From: Lachnospira pectinoschiza
GTDB taxonomy: Bacteria > Bacillota > Clostridia > Lachnospirales > Lachnospiraceae
DNA length: 64,000 bases
Direction: 5' to 3'
NCBI RefSeq assembly: GCF_900103815.1
Contig: NZ_FNHZ01000007.1
Span: 1-64,000 of the forward strand
The position numbers and the translations under genes are program-made. Of the stretch, positions 42,300 through 51,308 are shown one piece after another. A model generated the notes under the pieces. The model saw only the letters and a list, made by a program, of their open reading frames with translations, did no database searches and was not told where the DNA came from. How positions within the stretch are numbered: the first letter of the stretch is position 1; each line of letters starts with the position of its first letter.

Positions 42300-45200
42300 A
42301 TGGCAAGAGTTAAACATTCTATGGATGGTAACACAGCCGCAGCTCATGTAGCATATGCCTACACAGAAGTAGCTGGTATCTATCCAATTACACCATCAAG
42401 CCCAATGGCTGATGTAGTGGATCAGTGGTCTGCAGCCGGTAGAAAGAACATTTTCGGAAACACAGTTAAGGTTTCTGAGATGCAGTCAGAAGCTGGTGCA
42501 GCTGGTACTGTTCACGGTTCATTAGCTGCTGGTGCACTTACAACAACATTTACAGCTTCACAGGGTCTTTTACTTATGATTCCTAATATGTACAAGATTG
42601 CTGGTGAGCAGTTACCATGTGTATTCGACGTATCAGCTCGTACAGTAGCTACACAGTCACTTAATATCTTTGGTGATCATAGTGATGTATACGCATGTCG
42701 TCAGACAGGTTTCGCAATGCTTTGTGAAACAAACCCACAGGAAGTTATGGATCTTTCTCCAGTAGCTCACTGTGCAGCATTAGAAGGTAAGGTGCCTTTC
42801 CTTAACTTCTTCGATGGTTTTAGAACTTCTCATGAAATTCAGAAGATTGAAGAATGGGATTACGAAGATCTTAAGGATATGTGCCCAATGGATGCAGTTG
42901 AGGAATTCAGAGCTCATGCTCTTAACCCAGAACATCCAGCAATGCGTGGTTCTCATGAAAATGGTGATGTATTCTTCCAGCACAGAGAAGCATGTAATAC
43001 AGCATACGATGAACTTCCAGCAGTAGTAGAGAAGTACATGGCTAAGGTTAACGAGAAGTTAGGTACTAACTACGACTTATTTAACTACTATGGTGCAGCT
43101 GATGCAGATAGAGTTATTATCGCTATGGGTTCTATCAATGACGTATGTGAAGAAGTTATTGATTATTTAACAGCTAAGGGTGAGAAGGTCGGCCTTGTTA
43201 AGGTTAGATTATATCGTCCATGGTCTTCAAAGAGCTTACTTAAGGTATTACCTAAGTCAGTTAAGAAGATTGCTGTTCTTGATAGAACAAAGGAACCAGG
43301 TTCTCTTGGTGAGCCACTTTACCTTGATGTTGCTACAACACTTCGTGAAGCAGGCTTAAATGACATCACATTAGTTGGTGGTCGTTACGGTTTAGGTTCA
43401 AAGGATACTCCTCCTTCATCAGTATTTGCTGTATATAAGGAATTAGAGAATGACCAGCCTAAGCACAGATTTACAATCGGTATCGTGGATGATGTTACTA
43501 ACCTTTCACTTCCAGAAGTTAAGCCAGCTCCTATTACAGCTGCTAAGGGTACTGTTGAATGTAAGTTCTGGGGTCTTGGTGGTGATGGTACAGTAGGTGC
43601 TAACAAGAACTCTACTAAGATCATCGGTGACCATACAGATAAGTATATTCAGGCTTACTTCCAGTATGATTCAAAGAAGACAGGTGGTATCACAATTTCT
43701 CACTTAAGATTTGGTGATAACCCAATTAAGTCTCCTTACTATATTAACCAGGCTGACTTCGTTGCATGTCATAACCCATCTTATGTAATCAAGGGTTACA
43801 AGATGGTTCAGGACGTTAAGCCAGGCGGAATCTTCATGATTAACTGCCAGTGGTCAGACGAAGAATTAAATGAACATATGCCTGCAGAAGCTAAGCAGTA
43901 TATTGCTAAGAATAACATTCAGTTATATACAATCAACGCTATTGATAAGGCTATCGAAATTGGTATGGGTAAGAGAACTAACACAATCTTACAGTCAGCA
44001 TTCTTCAAGCTTGCTAACGTAATGCCTATCGATGATGCAGTTACTTTCATGAAGGAAGCTGCTAAGAAGTCTTACTCTAAGAAGGGTGACGCAGTAGTTG
44101 AAATGAACTACAAGGCTATTGATGCTGGTGTTGACGCTCTTCATAAGGTAGAAGTTCCAGCTGATTGGGCTAATGCTACAGCTGAGAAGAAGGTAGTAGA
44201 TCGTAAGGGCCGTCCAGCTACAGTTAAGATGGTTAACGAATTACTTGATCCTATCGGATTAATGGATGGTGATAGCCTTCCAGTATCTGCATTTAAGGAT
44301 TGTGCAGATGGTCAGTTTGAGACAGGTGCTTCTCAGTACGAGAAGAGAGGTACAGCTGTTATGGTTCCTGAATGGGATCCAACAACTTGTGTTCAGTGTA
44401 ATAGCTGTGCATTTGTTTGTTCACATGCTACAATCAGACCATTTATCTTAGATGCAGCAGAAGTTGCAGCAGCTCCTGATAACATTAAGTTAGCAGACTC
44501 TAAGCATGCAGTTGATACATCAATGAAGTTTACAATGTCTGTATCTCCACTTGATTGTATGGGTTGTGGCGAGTGTGTTACTGTTTGTCCTGCAGCAGCT
44601 AAGGGTGCTCTAAAGATGGTTCCACAGGAATCACAGGCAGCAGAGCAGCCAGTATTCAATTACTTAGTTGAAAATGTTGGCAAGAAGGAAATCAAGCCAG
44701 TATTTACAGATACAACACCTATCGGTTCTCAGTATAACCAGCCATTACTTGAATTCTCAGGTTCATGTGCAGGTTGTGCAGAAACATCTTATGCTAGATT
44801 AATTACACAGTTATTTGGTGAGCATATGTACATCTCTAACGCAACAGGTTGTTCTTCAATCTGGGGTGGTCCAGCTGCTACATCACCATATACAGTTAAT
44901 AAGGATTCATTAAAGGGACCAGCTTGGGCTAACTCATTATTTGAAGATAACGCTGAGCACGGTTTCGGTATGTACTTAGGTCAGAAGGTATTAAGAGATC
45001 AGGCTATTGCTAAGATCGAAGAGATGGCAGCATCTGATAAGGCTTCTGCTGAATTTAAGGCAGCAGCTAAGAACTTCCTTGACACTAAGGAAGATACAAA
45101 GAAGAACTCTGATACAGTTGCTCCATTAGTAGCTGAATTAGAGAAGGCAGCAGCTAACGGTTGCGAAATCGCTCCAGAAATCCTTGCTAAGAAGGATTAC

Positions 45201-45875
45201 CTTGCTAAGAAGTCTGTATGGATCTTCGGTGGTGATGGTTGGGCTTACGATATCGGTTTCGGTGGTCTTGATCATGTACTTGCATCTGGCGAGAACGTTA
45301 ACGTTATGGTATTCGATACAGAAATGTACTCTAATACAGGTGGACAGGCATCTAAGGCTTCTAACATCGGTGAAGTTTGTCAGTTCGCTGCAGCAGGTAA
45401 GGAAATTGGTAAGAAGTCATTAGCTGAAATCGCTATGAGCTATGGTTACGTTTACGTAGCACAGATCGCTCTTGGTGCTAACCCAGCTCAGGCTGTTAAG
45501 GCAATTGCTGAGGCTGAGGCTTATCCAGGTCCATCACTTATCATTGGTTATGCTCCTTGCGAACTTCACGGTATCGCTAAGGGTGGTATGAACCACTGCC
45601 AGGATGAGATGAAGTTAGCTGTTAAGTCAGGTTACTGGAACTTATTCTCATTCAACCCTGCTAACAAGGCTGAAGGTAAGAACCCATTCACACTTACATC
45701 TAAGGAAGGTGACGGTTCATACCAGAACTTCTTAAATAACGAAGCTCGTTACACAAGACTTGTTAAGCCATTCCCAGAAAGAGCTGAGAAGCTCTTCGCT
45801 GATTCAGAAAAGGCAGCTAATGATAGATTTAAGCATCTTCAGAAGCTTGTTGCTCTTTACGGACAGGAAGACTAA
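42300..45875 (+). CDS. nifJ: Pyruvate:ferredoxin (flavodoxin) oxidoreductase
   Basis: 1191 residues, the single-chain homodimeric type. It converts pyruvate + CoA to acetyl-CoA + CO2 and reduces ferredoxin. The N-terminal domain starts MDGNTAAAHVAYAYTEVAGIYPITPSSPM. Two 4Fe-4S sites lie in the ferredoxin-like insert: C697-x2-C-x2-C-x3-C, and C753MGCGECVTVC. A third cluster is bound by CAGC (823-826) and distal cysteines. The TPP-binding GDGWAYDIGFGG and YSNTGGQASK are intact. Codon use is highly biased, as in pckA, implying strong expression. GGAGG lies 11 bases before the ATG. The gene is monocistronic. Confidence 0.97.
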   Translation: MARVKHSMDGNTAAAHVAYAYTEVAGIYPITPSSPMADVVDQWSAAGRKNIFGNTVKVSEMQSEAGAAGTVHGSLAAGALTTTFTASQGLLLMIPNMYKIAGEQLPCVFDVSARTVATQSLNIFGDHSDVYACRQTGFAMLCETNPQEVMDLSPVAHCAALEGKVPFLNFFDGFRTSHEIQKIEEWDYEDLKDMCPMDAVEEFRAHALNPEHPAMRGSHENGDVFFQHREACNTAYDELPAVVEKYMAKVNEKLGTNYDLFNYYGAADADRVIIAMGSINDVCEEVIDYLTAKGEKVGLVKVRLYRPWSSKSLLKVLPKSVKKIAVLDRTKEPGSLGEPLYLDVATTLREAGLNDITLVGGRYGLGSKDTPPSSVFAVYKELENDQPKHRFTIGIVDDVTNLSLPEVKPAPITAAKGTVECKFWGLGGDGTVGANKNSTKIIGDHTDKYIQAYFQYDSKKTGGITISHLRFGDNPIKSPYYINQADFVACHNPSYVIKGYKMVQDVKPGGIFMINCQWSDEELNEHMPAEAKQYIAKNNIQLYTINAIDKAIEIGMGKRTNTILQSAFFKLANVMPIDDAVTFMKEAAKKSYSKKGDAVVEMNYKAIDAGVDALHKVEVPADWANATAEKKVVDRKGRPATVKMVNELLDPIGLMDGDSLPVSAFKDCADGQFETGASQYEKRGTAVMVPEWDPTTCVQCNSCAFVCSHATIRPFILDAAEVAAAPDNIKLADSKHAVDTSMKFTMSVSPLDCMGCGECVTVCPAAAKGALKMVPQESQAAEQPVFNYLVENVGKKEIKPVFTDTTPIGSQYNQPLLEFSGSCAGCAETSYARLITQLFGEHMYISNATGCSSIWGGPAATSPYTVNKDSLKGPAWANSLFEDNAEHGFGMYLGQKVLRDQAIAKIEEMAASDKASAEFKAAAKNFLDTKEDTKKNSDTVAPLVAELEKAAANGCEIAPEILAKKDYLAKKSVWIFGGDGWAYDIGFGGLDHVLASGENVNVMVFDTEMYSNTGGQASKASNIGEVCQFAAAGKEIGKKSLAEIAMSYGYVYVAQIALGANPAQAVKAIAEAEAYPGPSLIIGYAPCELHGIAKGGMNHCQDEMKLAVKSGYWNLFSFNPANKAEGKNPFTLTSKEGDGSYQNFLNNEARYTRLVKPFPERAEKLFADSEKAANDRFKHLQKLVALYGQED

Positions 45876-45932
45876 TAAGGTTTTAAATTAAAGATATAAC
45901 TAGGGATTAGTTATTAATATAGTTGGTACGCA

Positions 45933-45976
45933 AGGGCCTAAGGGACAGTTTATCTGTCTCTTAGGTCCTTTTTTTA
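45933..45976 (+). terminator. Terminator of the PFOR gene
   Basis: AGGGCCTAAGGGACAG (45933-45948) pairs with CTGTCTCTTAGGTCCT (45954-45969), 16 bp with two G-U pairs, followed by a T run. Confidence 0.93.
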
Positions 45977-45988
45977 TCATTAAAAATC

Positions 45989-46018
45989 TGGTTTAATGCG
46001 GTTAAGTTATGGTATACT
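45989..46018 (+). promoter_or_regulatory. Extended -10 promoter of tag
   Basis: TGGTATACT (46010-46018) is an extended -10. TGGTTT (45989-45994) is a possible -35 at 18 bases. It lies inside any longer tag frame and so supports the start at 46053. Confidence 0.5.
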
Positions 46019-46052
46019 TAGCTTAGTGAATAGATGTTTAGGAAGTGGATAT

Positions 46053-46607
46053 ATGTCAAAATGTGGTTGCGGTTGGGAGTTTTCCTCAGACCTTATGATT
46101 AAATACCATAATGAGAAATGGTGTAAGATAGAAAAAGACGAAGATGAACTCTTTGCTATGTTGGTTTTAGAGACAATGCAGGCAGGTCTTAGCTGGTCTT
46201 GTGTTATAAATAAGGAAGAGGCCATTAGAAAGACCTTTAAAGGCTTAGCTCCAAGAAAAGTTCTTTCTATGCCTAGGGAAGAAATAGAAGCGGCGTATGA
46301 GAATAAGGATATTATTAGAAATAAACGAAAGATCGACGCTATATTTTCAAACGCTAAAGCCTTTATAAATATAGAAGAAGAGTTCGGGTCTTTTTACAAC
46401 TATATATGGAAATTTACAGAGGGCAAGGTTATTGATCATAAGCTAGAAAGCCTAGATAAGATGCCAGCTAATAATGAGCTGTCAGATTTAGTTAGTAAGG
46501 ACCTTAAGAAACGAGGTTTTAAGTTTGTAGGTTCAACTATAATTTATTCTTATCTACAGGCCATTGGTGTGATTAATGACCATTTGATAAGCTGTAGTTA
46601 TAGATAG
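46053..46607 (+). CDS. tag: DNA-3-methyladenine glycosylase I
   Basis: 184 residues, a base-excision enzyme removing 3-methyladenine. The N terminus SKCGCGWEFSSDLMIKYHNEKW resembles the family start (one Cys and one His are zinc ligands), in pieces. ELFAMLVLETMQAGLSW contains the catalytic Glu. FVGSTIIYSYLQAIGVINDH and the terminal DHLISC supply the other His and Cys zinc ligands. The start is ATG 46053, after AGGAAGTGG; a longer frame from 45996 overlaps the promoter. It stands alone, followed by a hairpin array. Confidence 0.93.
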   Translation: MSKCGCGWEFSSDLMIKYHNEKWCKIEKDEDELFAMLVLETMQAGLSWSCVINKEEAIRKTFKGLAPRKVLSMPREEIEAAYENKDIIRNKRKIDAIFSNAKAFINIEEEFGSFYNYIWKFTEGKVIDHKLESLDKMPANNELSDLVSKDLKKRGFKFVGSTIIYSYLQAIGVINDHLISCSYR

Positions 46608-46624
46608 GATTTAGCATGTAAAGT

Positions 46625-46752
46625 CAAGACTCGCTCGCGAGTCTTGCGCGCCGGATTCGGGTCTGCTTCAGCAGACAAATTCCTGTCTGAATCCGTGCGC
46701 ATCCTCGCGGAGCGTTTAACTCAGTCGGAGCTTGTACTCCGACTGAGTTAAA
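46625..46752. repeat. GC-rich multi-hairpin intergenic element
   Basis: Four stems lie in 128 bases. CAAGACTCG-CTCG-CGAGTCTTG spans 46625-46646. An outer CGGATTC/GAATCCG (46652-46658, 46689-46695), flanked by GCGC repeats, encloses GTCTGC-TTCA-GCAGAC. The alternative CAGACA/TGTCTG (46672-46689) excludes that inner stem. A perfect 16-bp hairpin TTTAACTCAGTCGGAG/CTCCGACTGAGTTAAA (46715-46752) ends the element with no T run, so it is not a normal terminator. It lies between tag and a zinc-ribbon gene and resembles in style the element at 4403. RNA or mobile palindrome cannot be decided here. Confidence 0.5.
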
Positions 46753-46797
46753 TACAGAAACTAATTTATGAATTTATTAGACGAAAGGAGTAACGTT

Positions 46798-47031
46798 ATG
46801 GATAATACAGATTTTTTTGAGGACATGAGTTGTTGCGGACACAATGGTATGGAGGTTAAGTGGTCTGACACTTGCGGAATTTGTGGTAAGAAGCTTGTGG
46901 GAACTGACAGAGTGGTAGATTATATTGTTTTTCCAGAAGATGGCGGTTCTAAATCTATTGACAATCAGTTTTACATTTGCAGAGATTGTAAATATAAAAG
47001 ACAGGATAAGGGAACAAAGGTTAAGAAGTAG
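46798..47031 (+). CDS. Small zinc-ribbon protein
   Basis: 77 residues. Two CxxC knuckles, Cys26-Cys29 (CGIC) and Cys61-Cys64 (CRDC), likely bind one zinc. A further CCGH lies at 12-15. The C terminus is basic (KYKRQDKGTKVKK), suggesting nucleic acid or protein contact. No specific family was recognised. The start is ATG 46798 with AAAGGAG upstream; the in-frame ATG at 46768 lies before that site. The next gene starts 2 bases after its stop, so it is co-transcribed with the orphan at 47034 and probably with the histidine kinase. Confidence 0.7.
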   Translation: MDNTDFFEDMSCCGHNGMEVKWSDTCGICGKKLVGTDRVVDYIVFPEDGGSKSIDNQFYICRDCKYKRQDKGTKVKK

Positions 47032-47033
47032 TT

Positions 47034-47540
47034 ATGTCATCATATTTTGAAAAGGCCTTATCAAATTTCCTTTCGGAATTTACCACCACAGGTTCTATAA
47101 AGCATTTGGTAGATAGGGGCATGACCTTAGATCAAATCATAGAGAATATGGACTATCCAGCCTCAAGAGAGAAGGTTTCTAGGCAAATGTATGAATACAT
47201 GCTAGAGGCCAAAATTTTGGTTGAAGATTTGGATATGAGTAAATATAATATAGTGGAATATAAAAGCAGGAACGAGTTGTCTCACATTGTATCTAAATAT
47301 GGCAAAGAGAGGCTTTATTTTATGTGCCCTTTTGGATATTTAGTAAAGAATAATAAAGAGGAATTGTTAAGACTAACTAGTTGCCTGACAAAGCGTGAAG
47401 CTGACTATATTTTAGGCATACCATGGATTTTGAATAAGACGTATCACTGCGCGGATTTAAGAATGCTTGAAATCGCCTCTGAGCTTATGGATAAAAGAGA
47501 TTTAAAGCTAGAACTCTATCTTAATAGGGAGCTTTTCTAA
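47034..47540 (+). CDS. Hypothetical protein, 168 residues
   Basis: No family was recognised. It is predicted soluble and mostly helical. The N-terminal half (HLVDRGMTLDQIIENMDYPASREKV) looks like a small helical bundle with a possible DNA-binding turn. The central part (ERLYFMCPFGYLV) is strand-like with a Cys-Pro. The end is Leu-rich. It begins 2 bases after the zinc-ribbon gene and ends 27 bases before a hybrid histidine kinase, so a role in that signalling pathway is possible. The site before its ATG is weak, suggesting coupling to the upstream gene. Confidence 0.6.
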   Translation: MSSYFEKALSNFLSEFTTTGSIKHLVDRGMTLDQIIENMDYPASREKVSRQMYEYMLEAKILVEDLDMSKYNIVEYKSRNELSHIVSKYGKERLYFMCPFGYLVKNNKEELLRLTSCLTKREADYILGIPWILNKTYHCADLRMLEIASELMDKRDLKLELYLNRELF

Positions 47541-47567
47541 AAGTGATATGTAAATTTGGGAGGATAT

Positions 47568-49208
47568 ATGGATAAGTTGACAGATTCAATTATAGAAGCA
47601 GTATTTTCTAACTATATTGAAATCTACGAGATTGATTTGGAAAATGATTACATAAAACTTGTATATTTACAAGATAAGGCACTTAGCTTAGGCCTTGATA
47701 AAGAAGGGGTTTATAGCGAGTTTAATAGAAAATATTCAAGAGAAAGAGTAGAGAAGGAATACGCAAGAGAGCGTGAAAGACGTGGAGCCCTTGAGAATTT
47801 ACGAAAGGAGCTAGGGGAGAAGGAAAGCTTCGAATTTAGCTATACAGTTAATTCTGACAAGGTTAGAACAGTAGAATTTAAGCGCCTTTTAATGGATGAT
47901 AACGGAAAGCCTATTAAGGCTTTAATGGGCTATAAAAGAATTCTAGATGATAGAGCTGAGGTTTTTAAGCTTAAATTAGAGAGAAAAAAGCACAGAGATC
48001 TTTTAGAGGAAAAGCTTAATGAAGCGAAAGCTGCAAGCCTTGAAAAGTTGAGATTTCTATCAAACATGTCCCATGATATAAGAACACCTATTAGTTCAAT
48101 GATGGGCTATATTAACTTATCTAAAACTCACATCGACAATAAGGATTTGGTTTTAACTTATCTTGATAAGATGGAGAGTAACTCAGAGCAGCTAATCTCC
48201 CTTATTAATGATGTTCTTGATATTTCAAGGATTGAGAGCGGCAGGGCAAGCATTGAAGAATATCAGCAAAGTCTTTATTCAATTATTGAGGAAGTTAAGG
48301 ACTTGATTGATCCTATAGCCCAGTCAAGAGAGCAAAACTTTAATGTAAATATAGAAGTGGAAAATGAAGAAATTCTAGCAGATAAGTTAAGACTAGTTAA
48401 GATTTTATCTAACATCCTTACAAATGCTGTGAAATACACACATAGATGTGGGACTATAGATTTTACAATTAAAGAGGATTTAGAGAGGAAAGAAGAGGGC
48501 TATGTAGCTTATCTTTTTGAAATAAAGGATAATGGTGTGGGTATTAGCGAAGAGTTTTTACCACATATTTTTGATCCCTTTGAAAGAGAAAATGATAGAG
48601 AAATCGCAGCCATACAAGGAACCGGCCTTGGCCTTTCTATAGCAAGGGAATTAACTAAGATGTTATCTGGTGAACTTGAGGTGGAAAGTGAGAAATATAA
48701 GGGCACAAAGGTAACAATAGCCATGAAGTTTAAGCTCTTTAGACAGGATATCCTTGCTAATAAGCCTAATTTAATTCACGAGTCTAACTTTAGAAGAGCC
48801 GAGGATTTGGCTAATCAGAGAACTTTTGAAAGAAAGAGATTTTTGATTGTGGATGATAATGAGGCAAACCTAGAGATTTTGTCTACATTTTTACAAGACC
48901 TAGGAGCTAGTACAGATACTGCAACTAACGGTTTTGACGCCCTAAATAAGTTTAAGAAGAGCAGAATCTATCAGTATAATGCGGTGCTTATGGACATTAA
49001 GATGCCTATTATGAATGGAAACGATACAACAAGGGAAATTAGAAAGCTTTCCAATAGAACCCTTGCTGCCGTTCCTATTGTGGGTATTAGTGCAAATGTA
49101 TATCCTCAGGATAGATTAGATTCCCTTGATGCAGGAATGGACGCCTATTTAGTAAAGCCTGTTAATACCACAGAACTTATTAGAGTTTTAAAGGAAGTAA
49201 TGCTCTAA
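47568..49208 (+). CDS. Soluble hybrid histidine kinase with receiver domain
   Basis: 546 residues without a TM helix. A PAS-like N-terminal region (~1-135) is followed by a coiled coil and HisKA with the H-box NMSHDIRTP (His169). The HATPase domain has NAVKYT (N box), DNGVGIS (G1) and GTGLGLS (G2). A C-terminal receiver carries the phosphoacceptor in VLMDIKMP (Asp476) and the Lys in VKPV. No separate output domain or downstream response regulator is present, so the phosphate must go to a distant partner. GGGAGG (47558-47563) supports ATG 47568. The two small genes upstream may belong to the same signal path. Confidence 0.9.
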   Translation: MDKLTDSIIEAVFSNYIEIYEIDLENDYIKLVYLQDKALSLGLDKEGVYSEFNRKYSRERVEKEYARERERRGALENLRKELGEKESFEFSYTVNSDKVRTVEFKRLLMDDNGKPIKALMGYKRILDDRAEVFKLKLERKKHRDLLEEKLNEAKAASLEKLRFLSNMSHDIRTPISSMMGYINLSKTHIDNKDLVLTYLDKMESNSEQLISLINDVLDISRIESGRASIEEYQQSLYSIIEEVKDLIDPIAQSREQNFNVNIEVENEEILADKLRLVKILSNILTNAVKYTHRCGTIDFTIKEDLERKEEGYVAYLFEIKDNGVGISEEFLPHIFDPFERENDREIAAIQGTGLGLSIARELTKMLSGELEVESEKYKGTKVTIAMKFKLFRQDILANKPNLIHESNFRRAEDLANQRTFERKRFLIVDDNEANLEILSTFLQDLGASTDTATNGFDALNKFKKSRIYQYNAVLMDIKMPIMNGNDTTREIRKLSNRTLAAVPIVGISANVYPQDRLDSLDAGMDAYLVKPVNTTELIRVLKEVML

Positions 49209-49255
49209 ATTTTGTAAATAAAAGACATATTAGAGTTGAATAAAAAAGACATAAA

Positions 49256-49302
49256 AAATGCTATGTAACCAAAAAGGGGTTGTTACATAGCATTTATTTT
49301 TT
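49256..49302. terminator. Terminator shared by the hybrid kinase and dnaK paralogue
   Basis: AAATGCTATGTAA (49256-49268) pairs with TTACATAGCATTT (49283-49295). ATTTTTTG follows on the plus strand, and a T-rich flank serves the minus strand. Confidence 0.88.
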
Positions 49303-49319
49303 GACCGTATTTATTCTAT

Positions 49320-51062
49320 TTATACAAGACTATTTAGCTCTGTTGCAAGATTATCAAGATTAGATGCGATATTGCTATCTAGCTTATCTATCTTTGTCTT
49401 TGCAAGGGCACGTTTTAAGTCGTTTATGGAACGCTTAACTTCCTTTTTCTTTTGCCTATCCCAAATCTTTTTATTTGCTTCTAAGAGATTTACAGCATTG
49501 TTATAAGCCTTAGTTGCTTCATTATAGCTATCAATATAGCCCTGGTAGGCTTCATCCTTTTTACCATAGATTTCAGCTTCCCACTTTGCCTTTGCAATTT
49601 CTTCCTCTGTCATGTTGTCATTAGAAGTGATGGTAATGGATTGCTCATTTCCTGTACCTAAATCCTTAGCAGATACATTTACAATACCATTGGCATCAAT
49701 ATCAAAGGTAACTTCAATCTGTGGGATACCAGCGGCAGCCCTCTTAATTCCTGAAAGCCTGAAATTTCCAAGTAACTTATTGTCTCTTGTAAATTTACGC
49801 TCGCCCTGGAAAACCTTAATATCAACGGAAGTCTGGAAGTTTCCAGCAGTTGTAAAAATCTGGCTGTGTCTAGTTGGAATAGTTGTATTTCTCTCAATTA
49901 ATCTACTTGAAATACCACCTACTGTCTCAATAGATAGAGAAAGTGGTGTTACATCCATAAGTAAAATCTCAGAAGCTTTAGAACCAGGAACTAACTGGTT
50001 TCCTAGCTTACCGCCCTGAATTGCAGCACCTAATGCTACACATTCATCTGGATTAATATTTCTTGTAGGTTCCTGTCCCATGATTTGACGAACCATGTTT
50101 ACTACAGCAGGGATTCTTGTAGAACCACCAACTAAAACTACCGAATTAATATCATTTTTATTAAGACCTGCATCCCTTAGGGCATTCTCCACTGGTGGGA
50201 TGGTTCGCTCTACTAGGTCCTGACATAGTTCTTCAAACTTAGCTCTTGTAATATTAGATTCTAAGTGATATGTCTGGCCCTTTTGTTGTGTAATAAAGGG
50301 AAGATTAATATTAGCGGTTGTGGCGCAGGAAAGGACCTTTTTAGCATTTTCCGCTTCTTCATATAAACGTCTCTTTGCAGCGTCATCCTTTGCAAGATTA
50401 ATTCCATTGGCCTCTTTAAATTCCTCTATTAAATATTCTACAATTCGCTCATCAAAGTCATCGCCACCTAGGTGATTGTCGCCGGATGTGGCTAAAACTT
50501 CAATAGTGTTGTCATCAATTTCAATTACTGATACATCAAATGTACCACCGCCTAGGTCATAGACCAAAATCTTTTGAGATTGTCCATTATCAAGTCCATA
50601 AGCTAGGGCAGCAGAAGTTGGCTCATTAATTATTCGAAGAACGTTTAGACCTGCAATCTTACCAGCGTCTTTAGTGGCTGTTCTTTGAGCATCGTTAAAG
50701 TAAGCGGGAACAGTAATAACAGCATCTGTAACTTCTTCTCCTAAATAATTTGAGGCATCTTCTTTAAGTTTCATAAGGATATATGCTGATATTTCTTGAG
50801 GGGTATATACTTTTTGGTCGATCTTTTTAGTGAAGCTTGAACCCATATGTCTCTTTATTGAGAAAAATGTTCTGTCAGGATTAATAGCTGCCTGTCTTTT
50901 GGCTAAATCTCCCACTAATCTCTCTTTATTCTTATCAAATGCAACAACTGATGGAGTTGTTCTATATCCTTCTTTATTAGTGATAACTACTGGCTTATCA
51001 CCTTCAATTACAGCAACACAACTATTTGTGGTGCCTAAGTCAATTCCTATAACCTTACTCAT
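49320..51062 (-). CDS. dnaK: Hsp70 chaperone, stand-alone DnaK paralogue
   Basis: 580 residues. The ATPase domain (~1-360) has [26 protein letters not shown] and [10 protein letters not shown]. The [11 protein letters not shown] linker and the substrate-binding domain follow. The C-terminal lid is short ([16 protein letters not shown]) and the usual Gly/Asp-rich tail is missing, making it shorter than typical DnaK (~610-640). No grpE, dnaJ or hrcA is adjacent and no CIRCE element was found upstream. It is therefore likely a second, specialised Hsp70 rather than the heat-shock operon copy. AGGAAGG precedes the ATG on the minus strand. Confidence 0.92.
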   Translation of the reverse strand: MSKVIGIDLGTTNSCVAVIEGDKPVVITNKEGYRTTPSVVAFDKNKERLVGDLAKRQAAINPDRTFFSIKRHMGSSFTKKIDQKVYTPQEISAYILMKLKEDASNYLGEEVTDAVITVPAYFNDAQRTATKDAGKIAGLNVLRIINEPTSAALAYGLDNGQSQKILVYDLGGGTFDVSVIEIDDNTIEVLATSGDNHLGGDDFDERIVEYLIEEFKEANGINLAKDDAAKRRLYEEAENAKKVLSCATTANINLPFITQQKGQTYHLESNITRAKFEELCQDLVERTIPPVENALRDAGLNKNDINSVVLVGGSTRIPAVVNMVRQIMGQEPTRNINPDECVALGAAIQGGKLGNQLVPGSKASEILLMDVTPLSLSIETVGGISSRLIERNTTIPTRHSQIFTTAGNFQTSVDIKVFQGERKFTRDNKLLGNFRLSGIKRAAAGIPQIEVTFDIDANGIVNVSAKDLGTGNEQSITITSNDNMTEEEIAKAKWEAEIYGKKDEAYQGYIDSYNEATKAYNNAVNLLEANKKIWDRQKKKEVKRSINDLKRALAKTKIDKLDSNIASNLDNLATELNSLV

Positions 51063-51103
51063 AATCTGCCTTCCTTAGAAAATATTCATCTTTATTTAAC
51101 TCT

Positions 51104-51131
51104 ATTGTAGCATGTCCCAAGAAATATAAAA
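51104..51131 (-). promoter_or_regulatory. Possible promoter of the dnaK paralogue
   Basis: On the minus strand TGCTACAAT is an extended -10 (TACAAT at 51109-51104). TTTTAT (51131-51126) lies 16 bases upstream. Confidence 0.45.
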
Positions 51132-51308
51132 TGGATAAAAAATGATAAATGATAAAAAAAGTATAAAGAAAATTATAGGTTTAATTTTAGCCTAAAATAT
51201 GGTAACTTATTATGGTATAGAAGCAGAAGTGTTTTCTATTTTCGATATGTAATAAGTTTTGTAAGAACGTCCAAACTACTTGTTTGTGACTTTGATTGGA
51301 GGTAAATT

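Noticed and set aside
51063..51308. CIRCE element upstream of dnaK
   Set aside because: The TTAGCACTC-N9-GAGTGCTAA repeat is absent.
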